A stretch of DNA of 64,000 bases from Geodermatophilus aquaeductus (GTDB lineage: Bacteria; Actinomycetota; Actinomycetes; Mycobacteriales; Geodermatophilaceae), in contig NZ_FXTJ01000014.1 in assembly GCF_900182545.1 (NCBI RefSeq), positions 1 to 64,000 of the forward strand, written 5' to 3'. Position 1 is the first letter of the stretch; every line of letters starts with the position of its first letter. Both the position numbers and the translations under genes were made by a program. Shown one piece after another: positions 15,864-25,757 of this stretch. The notes beneath the pieces were generated by a model, which was given only the letters and a program-made list of their open reading frames with translations, was not told where the DNA came from and did no database searches.

Positions 15864-16519
15864 GCATCCGGGTGGTGCTGGTCGACGACCAGTCGATGAT
15901 CCGCACCGGCCTGCGGATGGTCCTGGCCGCCGAGCCCGACATCGAGGTGGTCGGCGAGGCCGGCGACGGCGCGAGCGGCGTCCGCGTGGTCACCGAGCTG
16001 ACGCCGGACGTCGTGCTGCTCGACGTCCGGATGCCCGGGATGGACGGCTTGGAGGCGGCGCGGCGGATCGTCGACGCCGGCCTGCCCACCCGCGTCGTCG
16101 TGCTCACCACCTTCGACGAGGACGAGTACGTCGCCGCCGCCCTGCGGGCCGGGGTCAGCGGGTTCCTGCTCAAGGTGGCGCCGCCGGAGGACCTGGTCGC
16201 CGCGGTCCGCACCGTGGCCGCCGGGCAGGGACTGCTCGACCCGGCCGTGACCCTGCGGGTGATCCGGTCCTTCGCCACCGCGCCCGCGCCCGACCCCGGG
16301 CGGGCCGCGGAGCTGGCGCAGCTCACCGAGCGGGAGACCGACGTCCTCGCCCTGGTCGCCGCCGGGCTGTCCAACGCCGAGATCGCCGCCCGGCTGTACC
16401 TCGGTGAGGCGACGGTGAAGACGCACGTCAGCCGCGTGCTGCTCAAGCTCGGCCTGCGCGACCGGGTGCAGGCGGTGGCCTTCGCCTACGAGTCGGGACT
16501 GGTCTCCCCGGGCCGCTGA
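15860..16519 (+). CDS. LuxR/NarL-family response regulator
   Basis: 219 residues. Receiver domain 1-120 with acidic pocket DD (9-10), phosphoacceptor D55 in LLDVRMPGMDG, T/S and K (LLKVAPP) switch residues. The C-terminal LuxR helix-turn-helix is at about 150-215: LTERETDVLALVAAGLSNAEIA and LGEATVKTHVSRVLLKL. It forms an operon with the kinase through a GTGA overlap and is presumably phosphorylated by it. Targets cannot be read from the sequence; the antiporter operon begins 112 bp downstream and the membrane protein gene is divergent. Confidence 0.92.
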   Translation: MSIRVVLVDDQSMIRTGLRMVLAAEPDIEVVGEAGDGASGVRVVTELTPDVVLLDVRMPGMDGLEAARRIVDAGLPTRVVVLTTFDEDEYVAAALRAGVSGFLLKVAPPEDLVAAVRTVAAGQGLLDPAVTLRVIRSFATAPAPDPGRAAELAQLTERETDVLALVAAGLSNAEIAARLYLGEATVKTHVSRVLLKLGLRDRVQAVAFAYESGLVSPGR

Positions 16520-16631
16520 CCGGCCCGCGCCCGGAGGGTCCGGCCGGCGTGCCCGGTACGCTGGGCTCACCGCCGGCCGTCCTGACCGACGTCCCTGGTG
16601 TCCCCGAGCCGCCCACGACTCCCGGAGACAC

Positions 16632-19508
16632 GTGCTCGTACTGCTGCTCCTCCACCTGCTCGCCGGCCTGCTGGCGCCCGCGCTCGTGCGGTGGTGGGGG
16701 CGGCAGGCCTTCCTCGCCCTGGCCCTCGTGCCCGCCGCCGGCTTCGGCTGGGTCCTGTCCCGGCTCGGCCCGGTCCTGGCCGGCGAGGAGCAGCGCGAGA
16801 CGGTGCGGTGGATCCCCGCGCTCGACCTCGACGTCGCGCTGCGCCTGGACGCCCTGGCGCTCACCTTCGCCGCGCTGGTCACCGGCGTCGGGGCGTTGGT
16901 GCTGGTCTACTGCGCGCGCTACTTCTCCCCGGGCGAGGAGGGCACCGGCCGCTTCGCCGGGTGCCTCACCGCCTTCGCCGGGTCGATGCTCGGCCTGGTC
17001 CTCGCCGACGACATGCTCCTGCTCTACGTCTTCTGGGAGCTCACCACCGTCTTCTCGTTCCTGCTGATCGGCGGGTCGGGACGGCGGCTGGCCGCGCGGC
17101 GGGCCGCCTCGCAGGCGCTGATCCTCACCACCGCCGGCGGCCTGGCGATGCTCGTGGGACTGATCCTCGTCGGCCAGGCCAGCGGCTCCTACCTGCTGTC
17201 GGACGTCGTGGCCGACCCCGGCAGCGGCACCGCCATGACCGTGGGCACGGCTCTGGTGCTCGCCGGCGCGGTGACGAAGTCCGCGCTGGTGCCGTTCCAC
17301 TTCTGGCTGCCCGCGGCCATGGAGGCGCCGACGCCGGTCAGCGCCTACCTGCACGCCGCCGCGATGGTGAAGGCCGGTGTGTACCTCGTCGCCCGGCTGG
17401 CCCCCGGCCTGGCCGACGTCCCGGGCTGGCGGCCGGTGGTGCTGGGCCTCGGCGTGGCCACCATGCTCGTGGGCGGCTACCGGGCGCTGCGGCAGAAGGA
17501 CCTCAAGCTGCTGCTCGCCTTCGGCACGGTCAGCCAGCTGGGCTTCCTGGTGACCCTGGTGGGTGCCGGCAGCGCCGAGCTCGCCGCCGCCGGGCTGACC
17601 ATGACCCTGGCGCACGGGCTGTTCAAGTCCACGCTCTTCCTCACCGTCGGCGTCGTCGACCACGCCACCGGCACCCGCGACCTGCGCCGGCTGTCCGGCC
17701 TCGGCCGGCGGCTGCCGGTCCTCGCCGCGATCGGCGTCACCGCCGCGGCCTCGATGGCCGGGCTGCCGCCGCTGCTGGGCTTCGTCGGCAAGGAGGCGGC
17801 GTTCACCGCGCTCCTCGACGGCGGCCTGCCCGACCCGACCGCCGCCGCGGTCGTCCTCGTCGGCCTGGTCGCGGGCTCCGTGCTCACCGCCGCCTACACC
17901 GCCCGCTTCGTCTGGGGCGCCTTCGCCCGCAAGCCCGGCACCCCCGACACCGCGGTCGAGCACCGGCCGGAGGCGCTGTTCCTCGCCGCGCCGGCCGTCC
18001 TCGCGCTCACCGGTCTGGTGCTCGGGCCGGCCAGCCCGCTGCTGGACCCGCTGGTCGCCGCCTACGCCGAGACGCTGCCGCTCCTCGCGCCGGAGGCCGA
18101 GCACCTGGCGCTGTGGCACGGCTGGCAGCCGGCGCTGGCGCTGTCGGCGCTCACCGTGCTCGGCGGTGCCGCGCTGTTCGCCGTCCGCGGGCCCGTCCAG
18201 CGCCTGCAGGGGCGGGTGGCCGTCGGGGCCTCGGCCGACGAGGGCTACTGGAACGTGGTGCAGGGCGTCGACCGGCTGTCGGTGCTGGTCACCGGCACCA
18301 CCCAGCGCGGCTCCCTGCCGGCCTACCTCGGCACGATCCTCGTCGTCGTCCTCGCGCTGCCGGGCACGCTGCTGCTCACGCAGGCGCCCTGGCCCGGGGA
18401 GTGGCGGGCGTGGGACACCCCGGTGCAGGCGGTCGTCGGCGTCGTCGTCGTCACCGCCGCCGCGCTGACCCTGCGGATCCGCCAGCGGCTGTCCGCGGTG
18501 CTGGTCGTGGGCGTCACCGGCTACGGCATCGCCGTCGTCTTCGCGCTGCAGGGCGCCCCGGACCTCGCGCTCACCCAGTTCCTCGTCGAGACGCTGACCC
18601 TCGTCGTCTTCGTGCTGGTGCTGCGCAAGCTGCCCAAGGACATCTCCGAGCGGCACCGGCCCCGCGAGCGCGCCGTCCGCGGGGTGATCGCCGTCGCGGT
18701 CGGGGCGTTCATGGGCGCGGCCGGCGCGGTGGCGCTGGCGGCCCGGACGGCGACGCCGGTGTCGGCGGGCTGGCCCGAGTCGGCGTACGAGTTCGGCGGC
18801 GGCAAGAACGTCGTCAACGTGACGCTGGTCGACATCCGCGCCTGGGACACCATCGGCGAGATCTCGCTGCTCGTCGTCGCCGCCACCGGCGTGGCCAGCC
18901 TGGTCTTCCTCCGCGGCCGCACCGGCGGGGTGGACCGGGTGACCCGGGCCGAGCTGTCCCGCTCGGGCGAGCGCGGCCGCCGGGCGCCGCGCGACCGCTG
19001 GCTGGCCGCCACCGCGACGCTCGACCCGGCGCGCCGCTCGGTCGTGCTCGAGGTGGTCACCCGGCTGCTGTTCCACACGATCATGGTCTTCTCGCTGTAC
19101 CTGCTCTTCAGCGGGCACAACGAGCCCGGCGGCGGGTTCGCCGGCGGGCTGGTCGCGGGCCTGGCGCTGGTGCTGCGCTACCTGGCCGGCGGGCGCTACG
19201 AGCTGGGTGAGGCCGCGCCGGTCGCCCCGGGCCTGCTGCTGGGCAGCGGGCTGCTCATCGCCGGGGTCACCGGCGTCGCCGGCCTGCTGCTCGGCGGCGG
19301 GGCCCTGCAGACGGCGGTGCTGGAGACGACGCTGCCGGTGCTCGGCGACGTCAAGCTCGTGACCTCGCTGTTCTTCGACTGCGGCGTCTACCTGATCGTC
19401 GTCGGGCTCGTCCTCGACGTGCTGCGCAGCCTGGGCGCGGAGCTCGACCGCCAGGAGGACCAGGAGGACCCGATCGAACTGACCCCCGGGGAGGTGGTGC
19501 TGCGATGA
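16632..19508 (+). CDS. mnhA: Mrp/Mnh antiporter subunit A fused to subunit B
   Basis: 958 residues. The first 780 residues or so are MrpA, homologous to complex I NuoL, with the antiporter-type core (VFWELTTVFSFLLIG, KSALVPFHFWLPAAMEAPTPVSAYLHAAAMVKAG with the conserved Lys and His, GLPPLLGFVGKE) and the MrpA-specific C-terminal DUF4040-type helices. From about 800 the chain continues as MrpB (VVLEVVTRLLFHTIMVFSLYLLFSGHNEPGGGFAGGL), the fusion usual in actinobacteria. The complex exchanges Na+ or K+ for H+ and supports alkali or salt tolerance. GTG start; a TACGCT -10-like hexamer lies at about 16558. It begins a six-gene operon in which every junction is a 4-nt overlap. Confidence 0.93.
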   Translation: MLVLLLLHLLAGLLAPALVRWWGRQAFLALALVPAAGFGWVLSRLGPVLAGEEQRETVRWIPALDLDVALRLDALALTFAALVTGVGALVLVYCARYFSPGEEGTGRFAGCLTAFAGSMLGLVLADDMLLLYVFWELTTVFSFLLIGGSGRRLAARRAASQALILTTAGGLAMLVGLILVGQASGSYLLSDVVADPGSGTAMTVGTALVLAGAVTKSALVPFHFWLPAAMEAPTPVSAYLHAAAMVKAGVYLVARLAPGLADVPGWRPVVLGLGVATMLVGGYRALRQKDLKLLLAFGTVSQLGFLVTLVGAGSAELAAAGLTMTLAHGLFKSTLFLTVGVVDHATGTRDLRRLSGLGRRLPVLAAIGVTAAASMAGLPPLLGFVGKEAAFTALLDGGLPDPTAAAVVLVGLVAGSVLTAAYTARFVWGAFARKPGTPDTAVEHRPEALFLAAPAVLALTGLVLGPASPLLDPLVAAYAETLPLLAPEAEHLALWHGWQPALALSALTVLGGAALFAVRGPVQRLQGRVAVGASADEGYWNVVQGVDRLSVLVTGTTQRGSLPAYLGTILVVVLALPGTLLLTQAPWPGEWRAWDTPVQAVVGVVVVTAAALTLRIRQRLSAVLVVGVTGYGIAVVFALQGAPDLALTQFLVETLTLVVFVLVLRKLPKDISERHRPRERAVRGVIAVAVGAFMGAAGAVALAARTATPVSAGWPESAYEFGGGKNVVNVTLVDIRAWDTIGEISLLVVAATGVASLVFLRGRTGGVDRVTRAELSRSGERGRRAPRDRWLAATATLDPARRSVVLEVVTRLLFHTIMVFSLYLLFSGHNEPGGGFAGGLVAGLALVLRYLAGGRYELGEAAPVAPGLLLGSGLLIAGVTGVAGLLLGGGALQTAVLETTLPVLGDVKLVTSLFFDCGVYLIVVGLVLDVLRSLGAELDRQEDQEDPIELTPGEVVLR

Positions 19509-19996
19509 CCCCCACGATCGTGCTGCCGGTGATGATCGGCGGGCTCTACGCGGCCGGCGTGTACCTGCTGCTCGACCGCAGCCTCACCCGCGTGCTGCTC
19601 GGCTTCCTGCTGCTCGGCAACGCCACCAACCTGCTGCTGCTGTCCACCGGCGGCCCGGCCGGGCTCGCGCCGATCCTCGGCTACTCCGACGCCGAGGACA
19701 TCAACGACCCGCTGCCGCAGGCGCTCATCCTCACCGCCATCGTGATCACCTTCGGCGTCTCGGCGTTCCTCCTGGCGATCATCCACCGCTCCTGGCGGCT
19801 GGCCCGCAACGAGGTCGTCGGCACCGACGAGGAGGACCGCCGGGTCGCCGCCCGCCGGGCCACCGACGCCGACGAGCTCGACCCCGACGACCTCGCCCCC
19901 GAGGACCGCGCGGCCATGCACGCCGACTCGCTGCCCGCCGACCTCGAGGAGCTGGCCGACGACGTCGACGTCCCGGCCGGGCGCGGTGCCCCGTGA
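19505..19996 (+). CDS. mnhC: Mrp/Mnh antiporter subunit C
   Basis: 163 residues; NuoK-like. Three membrane segments: MIGGLYAAGVYLLLDRS, VLLGFLLLGNATNLLLLS with the conserved N, and DPLPQALILTAIVITFGVSAFLLAI. Typical MrpC is about 110-120 residues; here an acidic C-terminal tail of about 50 residues (DADELDPDDLAPEDRAAMHA...) is added, probably cytoplasmic. Start ATG in an ATGA overlap with mnhA; stop overlaps mnhD. Confidence 0.92.
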   Translation: MTPTIVLPVMIGGLYAAGVYLLLDRSLTRVLLGFLLLGNATNLLLLSTGGPAGLAPILGYSDAEDINDPLPQALILTAIVITFGVSAFLLAIIHRSWRLARNEVVGTDEEDRRVAARRATDADELDPDDLAPEDRAAMHADSLPADLEELADDVDVPAGRGAP

Positions 19997-21678
19997 TCGA
20001 GGTCCTCGCGCCGCTGCCGGTGCTGCTCCCGCTGCTCGGCGCGGCCGGCGCGCTGCTGGTCGCGCGGCGCCCCACCTTCCAGCGCACCCTGAGCACGGTC
20101 GTGCTCGTCGCGGTGCTCGCCGTCTCCGTGGCGCTGCTGTTCATCGCCGACGCCGAGGGTGCCGGCGCGGTCTCCGTCGGCGGCTGGCCGGTCCCGCTGG
20201 GCATCGTCCTGGTCGTCGACCGGCTGTCGGCGCTGATGCTGGTGGTCGCCTCGACCGTGGCGCTGGGCGTCCTCGTCTTCGCCGTCGGGCAGGGCGCGGC
20301 CGACGGGTCGGAGGAGACGCCGCTGTCGATCTTCCACCCGACGTTCCTCGTGCTCGTCGCGGGCGTGAGCAACGCCTTCCTCGCCGGCGACCTGTTCAAC
20401 CTCTACGTCGGCTTCGAGATCCTGCTGATGGCGTCCTACGTGCTGCTGACCCTCGGCGGGACGGCGGCGCGCATCCGCGGCGGCATCACCTACATCGTGG
20501 TGAGCCTGACCAGCTCCCTGCTGTTCCTCGCCGCGATCGCCCTGGTCTACGCCGCGACCGGCACGGTGAACATGGCGCAGCTGGCGGTGCGCCTCGGCGA
20601 GCTGCCCGAGGGCACGCAGCTGCTGCTGCAGTCGATGCTGCTGGTCGCCTTCGGGATCAAGGCCGCCGTCTTCCCGCTGTCGGCGTGGCTGCCCGACAGC
20701 TACCCGACCGCGCCGGCGCCGGTCACCGCCGTCTTCGCCGGCCTGCTCACCAAGGTCGGCGTCTACGCGATCATCCGCACCCAGACGCTGCTGTTCCCCG
20801 GCGGCGCGCTCGACGACGTGCTCATGTGGGCGGCGCTGGCGACCATGCTCGTGGGCATCCTCGGCGCCGTCGCGCAGAGCGACCTGCGCCGGATGCTGTC
20901 GTTCACGCTGGTCAGCCACATCGGCTACATGGTGTTCGGCATCGCCCTGGGGACGGCGGCGGGCCTGGCCGGTGCGGTCTTCTACGTCGCCCACCACATC
21001 GCCATCCAGACCACGCTGTTCCTCGTCGCCGGGCTGGTCGAGCGCCAGGGCGGGACGACGGCCGTCGACCGCCTCGGCGGCCTGGCCCGGCGCTCGCCGC
21101 TGCTGGCGGTGCTGTTCTTCGTGCCGGCGATGAACCTGGCCGGGATCCCGCCGCTGTCGGGCTTCATCGGCAAGCTCGGCCTGCTCGAGGCCGGCGTCGC
21201 CGAGGGCAGCGCCGCCGCCTACACGCTGGTCGCCGGCGGGGTGGTCACCAGCCTGCTCACGCTGCTCGCGGTCGGCCGGGTGTGGACCCGCGCCTTCTGG
21301 CGGTCCCCGAACCAGGCCCCGGCCGAGGACACCGCCGCGGCCGCTGCCGCCGACGCCACCCAGCGGCGGCGCCCCTCCGACGACCTCGCGTCCACCGACG
21401 ACGACGACCGGCCGCGCACCCCGCTGCAGGACGCCTGGCGCCGGCACACCGCAGTGGCGACGGCGACCGAGGTCGAGACGCCGCCCGCCGCCGGCGCGGT
21501 CCGGGCGCTGCGCCCGCTGCCCCGGACGATGGTCGGGGCCACCGCGGCGCTGGCGGCGCTCACGGTGGCTCTCACCGTGCTCGCCGGACCGCTCTACGGC
21601 CTCGCCGACCGGGCCGCGAACGACCTCGTCGACCGTGCGCCCTACGTCTCGTCGGTGTTCGGGGAGGAGGCGCCGTGA
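19993..21678 (+). CDS. mnhD: Mrp/Mnh antiporter subunit D
   Basis: 561 residues; NuoN/M-like antiporter-type subunit with about 14 helices. Conserved elements: NLYVGFEILLMASYVLLTLGG with the key Glu, GIKAAVFPLSAWLPDSYPTAPAPVTAVFAGLLTKVGVYAIIR with the conserved Lys residues, and NLAGIPPLSGFIGKLGLLEAG. A cytoplasmic insertion of about 60 residues rich in Asp, Ala and Arg (around 440-500) precedes the last helix; it is unusual in size. Coupled to neighbours by GTGA overlaps on both sides. Confidence 0.93.
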   Translation: MIEVLAPLPVLLPLLGAAGALLVARRPTFQRTLSTVVLVAVLAVSVALLFIADAEGAGAVSVGGWPVPLGIVLVVDRLSALMLVVASTVALGVLVFAVGQGAADGSEETPLSIFHPTFLVLVAGVSNAFLAGDLFNLYVGFEILLMASYVLLTLGGTAARIRGGITYIVVSLTSSLLFLAAIALVYAATGTVNMAQLAVRLGELPEGTQLLLQSMLLVAFGIKAAVFPLSAWLPDSYPTAPAPVTAVFAGLLTKVGVYAIIRTQTLLFPGGALDDVLMWAALATMLVGILGAVAQSDLRRMLSFTLVSHIGYMVFGIALGTAAGLAGAVFYVAHHIAIQTTLFLVAGLVERQGGTTAVDRLGGLARRSPLLAVLFFVPAMNLAGIPPLSGFIGKLGLLEAGVAEGSAAAYTLVAGGVVTSLLTLLAVGRVWTRAFWRSPNQAPAEDTAAAAAADATQRRRPSDDLASTDDDDRPRTPLQDAWRRHTAVATATEVETPPAAGAVRALRPLPRTMVGATAALAALTVALTVLAGPLYGLADRAANDLVDRAPYVSSVFGEEAP

Positions 21679-22235
21679 CCGTCGAGCCCGCCGCCACCCG
21701 GCTGCGCCACCAGGTCCCGCTCGCCGTCTGGCTGGTGCTGGTCTGGATGCTGCTGTGGGGCAGCTGGTCGTGGGCGAACCTGCTCTCCGGCCTGGCCGTG
21801 GCGCTGGTCGTGCTGGTCCTGCTGCCGCTGCCGCACGTGGTCGGCGGCGTGCGGGTGCGCCCCGCGCCCCTGCTGGCCTTCCTCGGGCACTTCGTCACCG
21901 ACCTGTTCGTGTCCGGGGCCGAGGTCGCCTGGCAGGCCGTGCGCCCGCAGGGGGTCCGCCGCACCGCCATCATCCAGGTGCAGCTGCGCGTGGACTCCGA
22001 CCTGCTGCTCACGATGGTCGCCGAGGCCACCTCGCTGGTGCCCGGCTCGCTGGTGCTCGACCTGGACCGGGAGCAGCGGCTGATGACGCTGCACCTGCTG
22101 CCCGTCCGCGACCACGCCGACGTCGAGCGCAAGCGGGCCAACGTCCTGCTGGTCGAGGAGCGCCTGGTCCGGGCCTTCGGGGCGGCCGAGGACGTCGACG
22201 CGCTCGACCGCGCCCGCACGGAGGTGGCGGCGTGA
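21675..22235 (+). CDS. mnhE: Mrp/Mnh antiporter subunit E
   Basis: 186 residues with a MNHE domain: VWLVLVWMLLWGSWSWANLLSGLAVAL at the N-terminus, then FLGHFVTDLFVSGAEVAWQAV, and the soluble part IIQVQLRVDSDLLLTMVAEATSLVPGSLVLDLD. GTG start overlapping the mnhD stop. MrpE is required for full antiport in the MrpA-G complex. A charged C-terminal helix of about 35 residues extends beyond the core domain. Confidence 0.92.
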   Translation: MTVEPAATRLRHQVPLAVWLVLVWMLLWGSWSWANLLSGLAVALVVLVLLPLPHVVGGVRVRPAPLLAFLGHFVTDLFVSGAEVAWQAVRPQGVRRTAIIQVQLRVDSDLLLTMVAEATSLVPGSLVLDLDREQRLMTLHLLPVRDHADVERKRANVLLVEERLVRAFGAAEDVDALDRARTEVAA

Positions 22236-22561
22236 CGGTCGTGGGCGCGGCGCTGTACGCGCTGATCGGCGGGGGTGCGCTGCTCGCCCTCGTCCGGCTG
22301 GCGCGCGGGCCGTCCCTGCTGGACCGGGTGGTCGCCACCGACACCCTGCTGGTGATCATCTCCGCGGGGCTCGCGGTCCACGCCGCGCTGGTGCGCGACC
22401 CGACGCTGGTCCCGGTGCTGGTCGTGGTGTCGCTGCTGGCCTTCGTCGGCTCGGTGTCGGTCGCCCGCTACGTCGGCGGGATGCTCCTGCGCTCGCGCAC
22501 CGGGGACGGCCGGGACCTCGGCCTGCCGGTGGCCGCCGAGGAGACGGAGGGACGGTCGTGA
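22232..22561 (+). CDS. mnhF: Mrp/Mnh antiporter subunit F
   Basis: 109 residues, three membrane segments. The conserved RLARGPSLLDRVVATDTLL loop of MrpF, with the buried Asp residue of the second helix, is intact, followed by DPTLVPVLVVVSLLAFVGSVSVARYV. GTG start in a 4-nt overlap with mnhE; stop overlaps mnhG. Confidence 0.92.
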   Translation: MTVVGAALYALIGGGALLALVRLARGPSLLDRVVATDTLLVIISAGLAVHAALVRDPTLVPVLVVVSLLAFVGSVSVARYVGGMLLRSRTGDGRDLGLPVAAEETEGRS

Positions 22562-22965
22562 CCGCACTCGCCGACGTCGTCGCCTTCGGCTGCCTGCTGG
22601 CCGGCGCCGTCCTCTGCCTGACCGCCGGGCTGGGGCTGGTCCGGTTCCCGGACGTGCTGTCCCGGATGCACGCCGGCACCAAGCCCCAGGTGCTCGGCGT
22701 CCTGCTCGTCATGGTCGGCGCCGCCATCCGGCTCGACGGCTGGGCCAACGCCTGGATGCTGCTGCTCGTGGCGGCGTTCCAGCTGCTGACCGCCCCGGTC
22801 AGCGCCCACCTGATCAGCCGCGTCGCCTACCGCCGCCGGCACGTCCGGCGCGACCTGCTGCTCGTCGACGAGTTCACCGGCACCGGCCACCAGGACGAGG
22901 CCTACCGGGGCGACGAGCCCGGCGACGCCCCGCCCGAGCACCCGGCGGCCCGGCCGGGCGGCTGA
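22558..22965 (+). CDS. mnhG: Mrp/Mnh antiporter subunit G
   Basis: 135 residues, PhaG/MnhG family. The signature GLVRFPDVLSRMHAGTKPQVLGVLL is present, then NAWMLLLVAAFQLLTAPVSAHLISRVAYRRR. The usual MrpG core ends near residue 100; a charged tail follows. Last gene of the operon: its stop codon lies in the loop of a GC-rich hairpin (22951-22976) that probably ends transcription ahead of the convergent leuA. Confidence 0.92.
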   Translation: MTALADVVAFGCLLAGAVLCLTAGLGLVRFPDVLSRMHAGTKPQVLGVLLVMVGAAIRLDGWANAWMLLLVAAFQLLTAPVSAHLISRVAYRRRHVRRDLLLVDEFTGTGHQDEAYRGDEPGDAPPEHPAARPGG

Positions 22966-22976
22966 CCGCCCGGCCG
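22951..22976. terminator. hairpin between mnhG and leuA
   Basis: 11-bp perfect arms (CGGCCGGGCGG / CCGCCCGGCCG) with loop CTGA, the loop holding the mnhG stop codon; it lies just beyond the leuA stop at 22987 as well, so it may serve both directions. Confidence 0.65.
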
Positions 22977-22986
22977 GACCCCCTGC

Positions 22987-24830
<1,844 letters not shown>

Positions 24831-24878
24831 CTAGGAGAGGGCCTCGCCGCGGCGGGTAAGCAGGAGGCTGCCGCGCAC
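24831..24878 (-). CDS. leuL: leuA leader peptide
   Basis: A 15-codon ORF, GTG to TAG, reading MRGSLLLTRRGEALS. Three successive Leu codons (CTC CTG CTT) plus a fourth near the end; CTT is a rare codon in such GC-rich DNA and would raise sensitivity to Leu-tRNA shortage. A -10-like TACCGT (24885-24890 on the minus strand) lies 6 nt before the GTG with no Shine-Dalgarno sequence, so the transcript appears leaderless: the first codon is about the first nucleotide. The stop precedes leuA by 107 nt. Leader-peptide control of leuA is known in bacteria and has been proposed for actinobacteria. It starts only 20 nt after the end of the HTH gene. Confidence 0.75.
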   Translation of the reverse strand: MRGSLLLTRRGEALS

Positions 24879-24898
24879 GCGCCCACGGTAGCAGCGGG

Positions 24899-25543
24899 TC
24901 AGCTCAGGTCGCAGTGACACACGCAGTCCGGCGCGTGCGGCGCCGGGCGGCCCGGGGTGGGCGGGCGCTCGTCGAGCAGCAGGTCCTCGCAGGCCGGCGG
25001 GCACTCGCACAGGAAGTCGTCGACGAACGGCTCCGCCGGGCGCCGGGCGCGTTCTGCGGCGCGGACCCGCTCCACCGCCGCCCGCCGGGCCGCGGCCCGC
25101 TGGGCCAGCGAGTCGCCGGCGCGCGGGATCTGATGGTCGTCGGGAGTGCCGCCGCGCGCCTGCCGCAGGCGGTCCCGCCAGGGCCGCACGCGGGTGAACG
25201 TGTACGTGACCGGCGTGCGGTCCCGGCGGTGCGGCCCGTGCCACCAGCCGTCGTCGCCGTGCCGGGTGTCGAGGTGGGCCGGGAAGAAGCGGCCGCCCTC
25301 GTCCCGCACCGCGTCACCGTCCATGGGCGCGACCTCGTCGCCCCGCGCGTCCACCAGGACCAGCCGCAGCCCGGCGACGGCGGCCAGCCGGGCCAGTGCT
25401 CGGGCATCGAGCCCACGTTGGCCACCCTCGATGGCCGCGATGCTCGACTTGGACAGCTCGGACACTCCAGCCAGCTCGCGCTGGGACAGGTCAGCCGTCC
25501 TGCGGATGCGCCGCACGGCGCCCGCGAGATCGAAGTCGGCCAT
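24899..25543 (-). CDS. XRE-type HTH protein with C-terminal cysteine cluster
   Basis: 214 residues. The N-terminal lambda-repressor-like HTH spans about 5-60 (RRTADLSQRELAGVSELSKSSIAAIEGGQRG). The middle (80-130, RFFPAHLDTRHGDDGWWHGPHRRDRTPVTYTFTR) is unfamiliar and His/Trp-rich. The C-terminus has six cysteines as C179-x-C181-x3-C185 ... C207-x-C209-H-C211, an arrangement that could bind Zn or an Fe-S cluster and so let the protein sense metal or redox state (inference). ATG start. Two long hairpins with a shared palindromic core lie in its upstream region (25601-25703) and could be its own operators. The leuA leader promoter overlaps the end of this gene. Confidence 0.75.
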   Translation of the reverse strand: MADFDLAGAVRRIRRTADLSQRELAGVSELSKSSIAAIEGGQRGLDARALARLAAVAGLRLVLVDARGDEVAPMDGDAVRDEGGRFFPAHLDTRHGDDGWWHGPHRRDRTPVTYTFTRVRPWRDRLRQARGGTPDDHQIPRAGDSLAQRAAARRAAVERVRAAERARRPAEPFVDDFLCECPPACEDLLLDERPPTPGRPAPHAPDCVCHCDLS

Positions 25544-25600
25544 GCGCTGAGCGTGGGTCGATCAGGCCCCGAGAGCGGGCCTGCAGGTCCACCTGGGGAA

Positions 25601-25639
25601 GCTCGTGCTCTGCCCACAGGCACGGGGCACAGCACGAGC
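25601..25639. repeat. inverted repeat A of a tandem hairpin pair
   Basis: GCTCGTGCTCTGCCC (25601-25615) pairs with GGGCACAGCACGAGC (25625-25639), 14 of 15 positions, 9-nt loop. The arm sequence recurs 65 nt further on in repeat B. Confidence 0.75.
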
Positions 25640-25666
25640 TTCGGTGGTGTAGCACCGGCCCCGTCC

Positions 25667-25703
25667 CTCGTGCTCTGCCCCGCGGGCGGGGGCAGAGCAC
25701 GAG
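25667..25703. repeat. inverted repeat B of a tandem hairpin pair
   Basis: CTCGTGCTCTGCCCC (25667-25681) pairs perfectly with GGGGCAGAGCACGAG (25689-25703), 7-nt loop. It lies between the phospholipase D gene end (25758) and the HTH gene start (25543), so it may be the terminator of the first or a regulatory site of the second. Confidence 0.8.
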
Positions 25704-25757
25704 TCGGCGGGGGAGAGGTCGGTCCGGGGGAGGGGCGGCTGCCGGGGCGCGTCCGGG

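Noticed and set aside
16443-19118. 891-residue minus-strand frame opposite mnhA
   Set aside because: Gln/Glu/Gly-rich shadow of membrane-protein codons; no motif.
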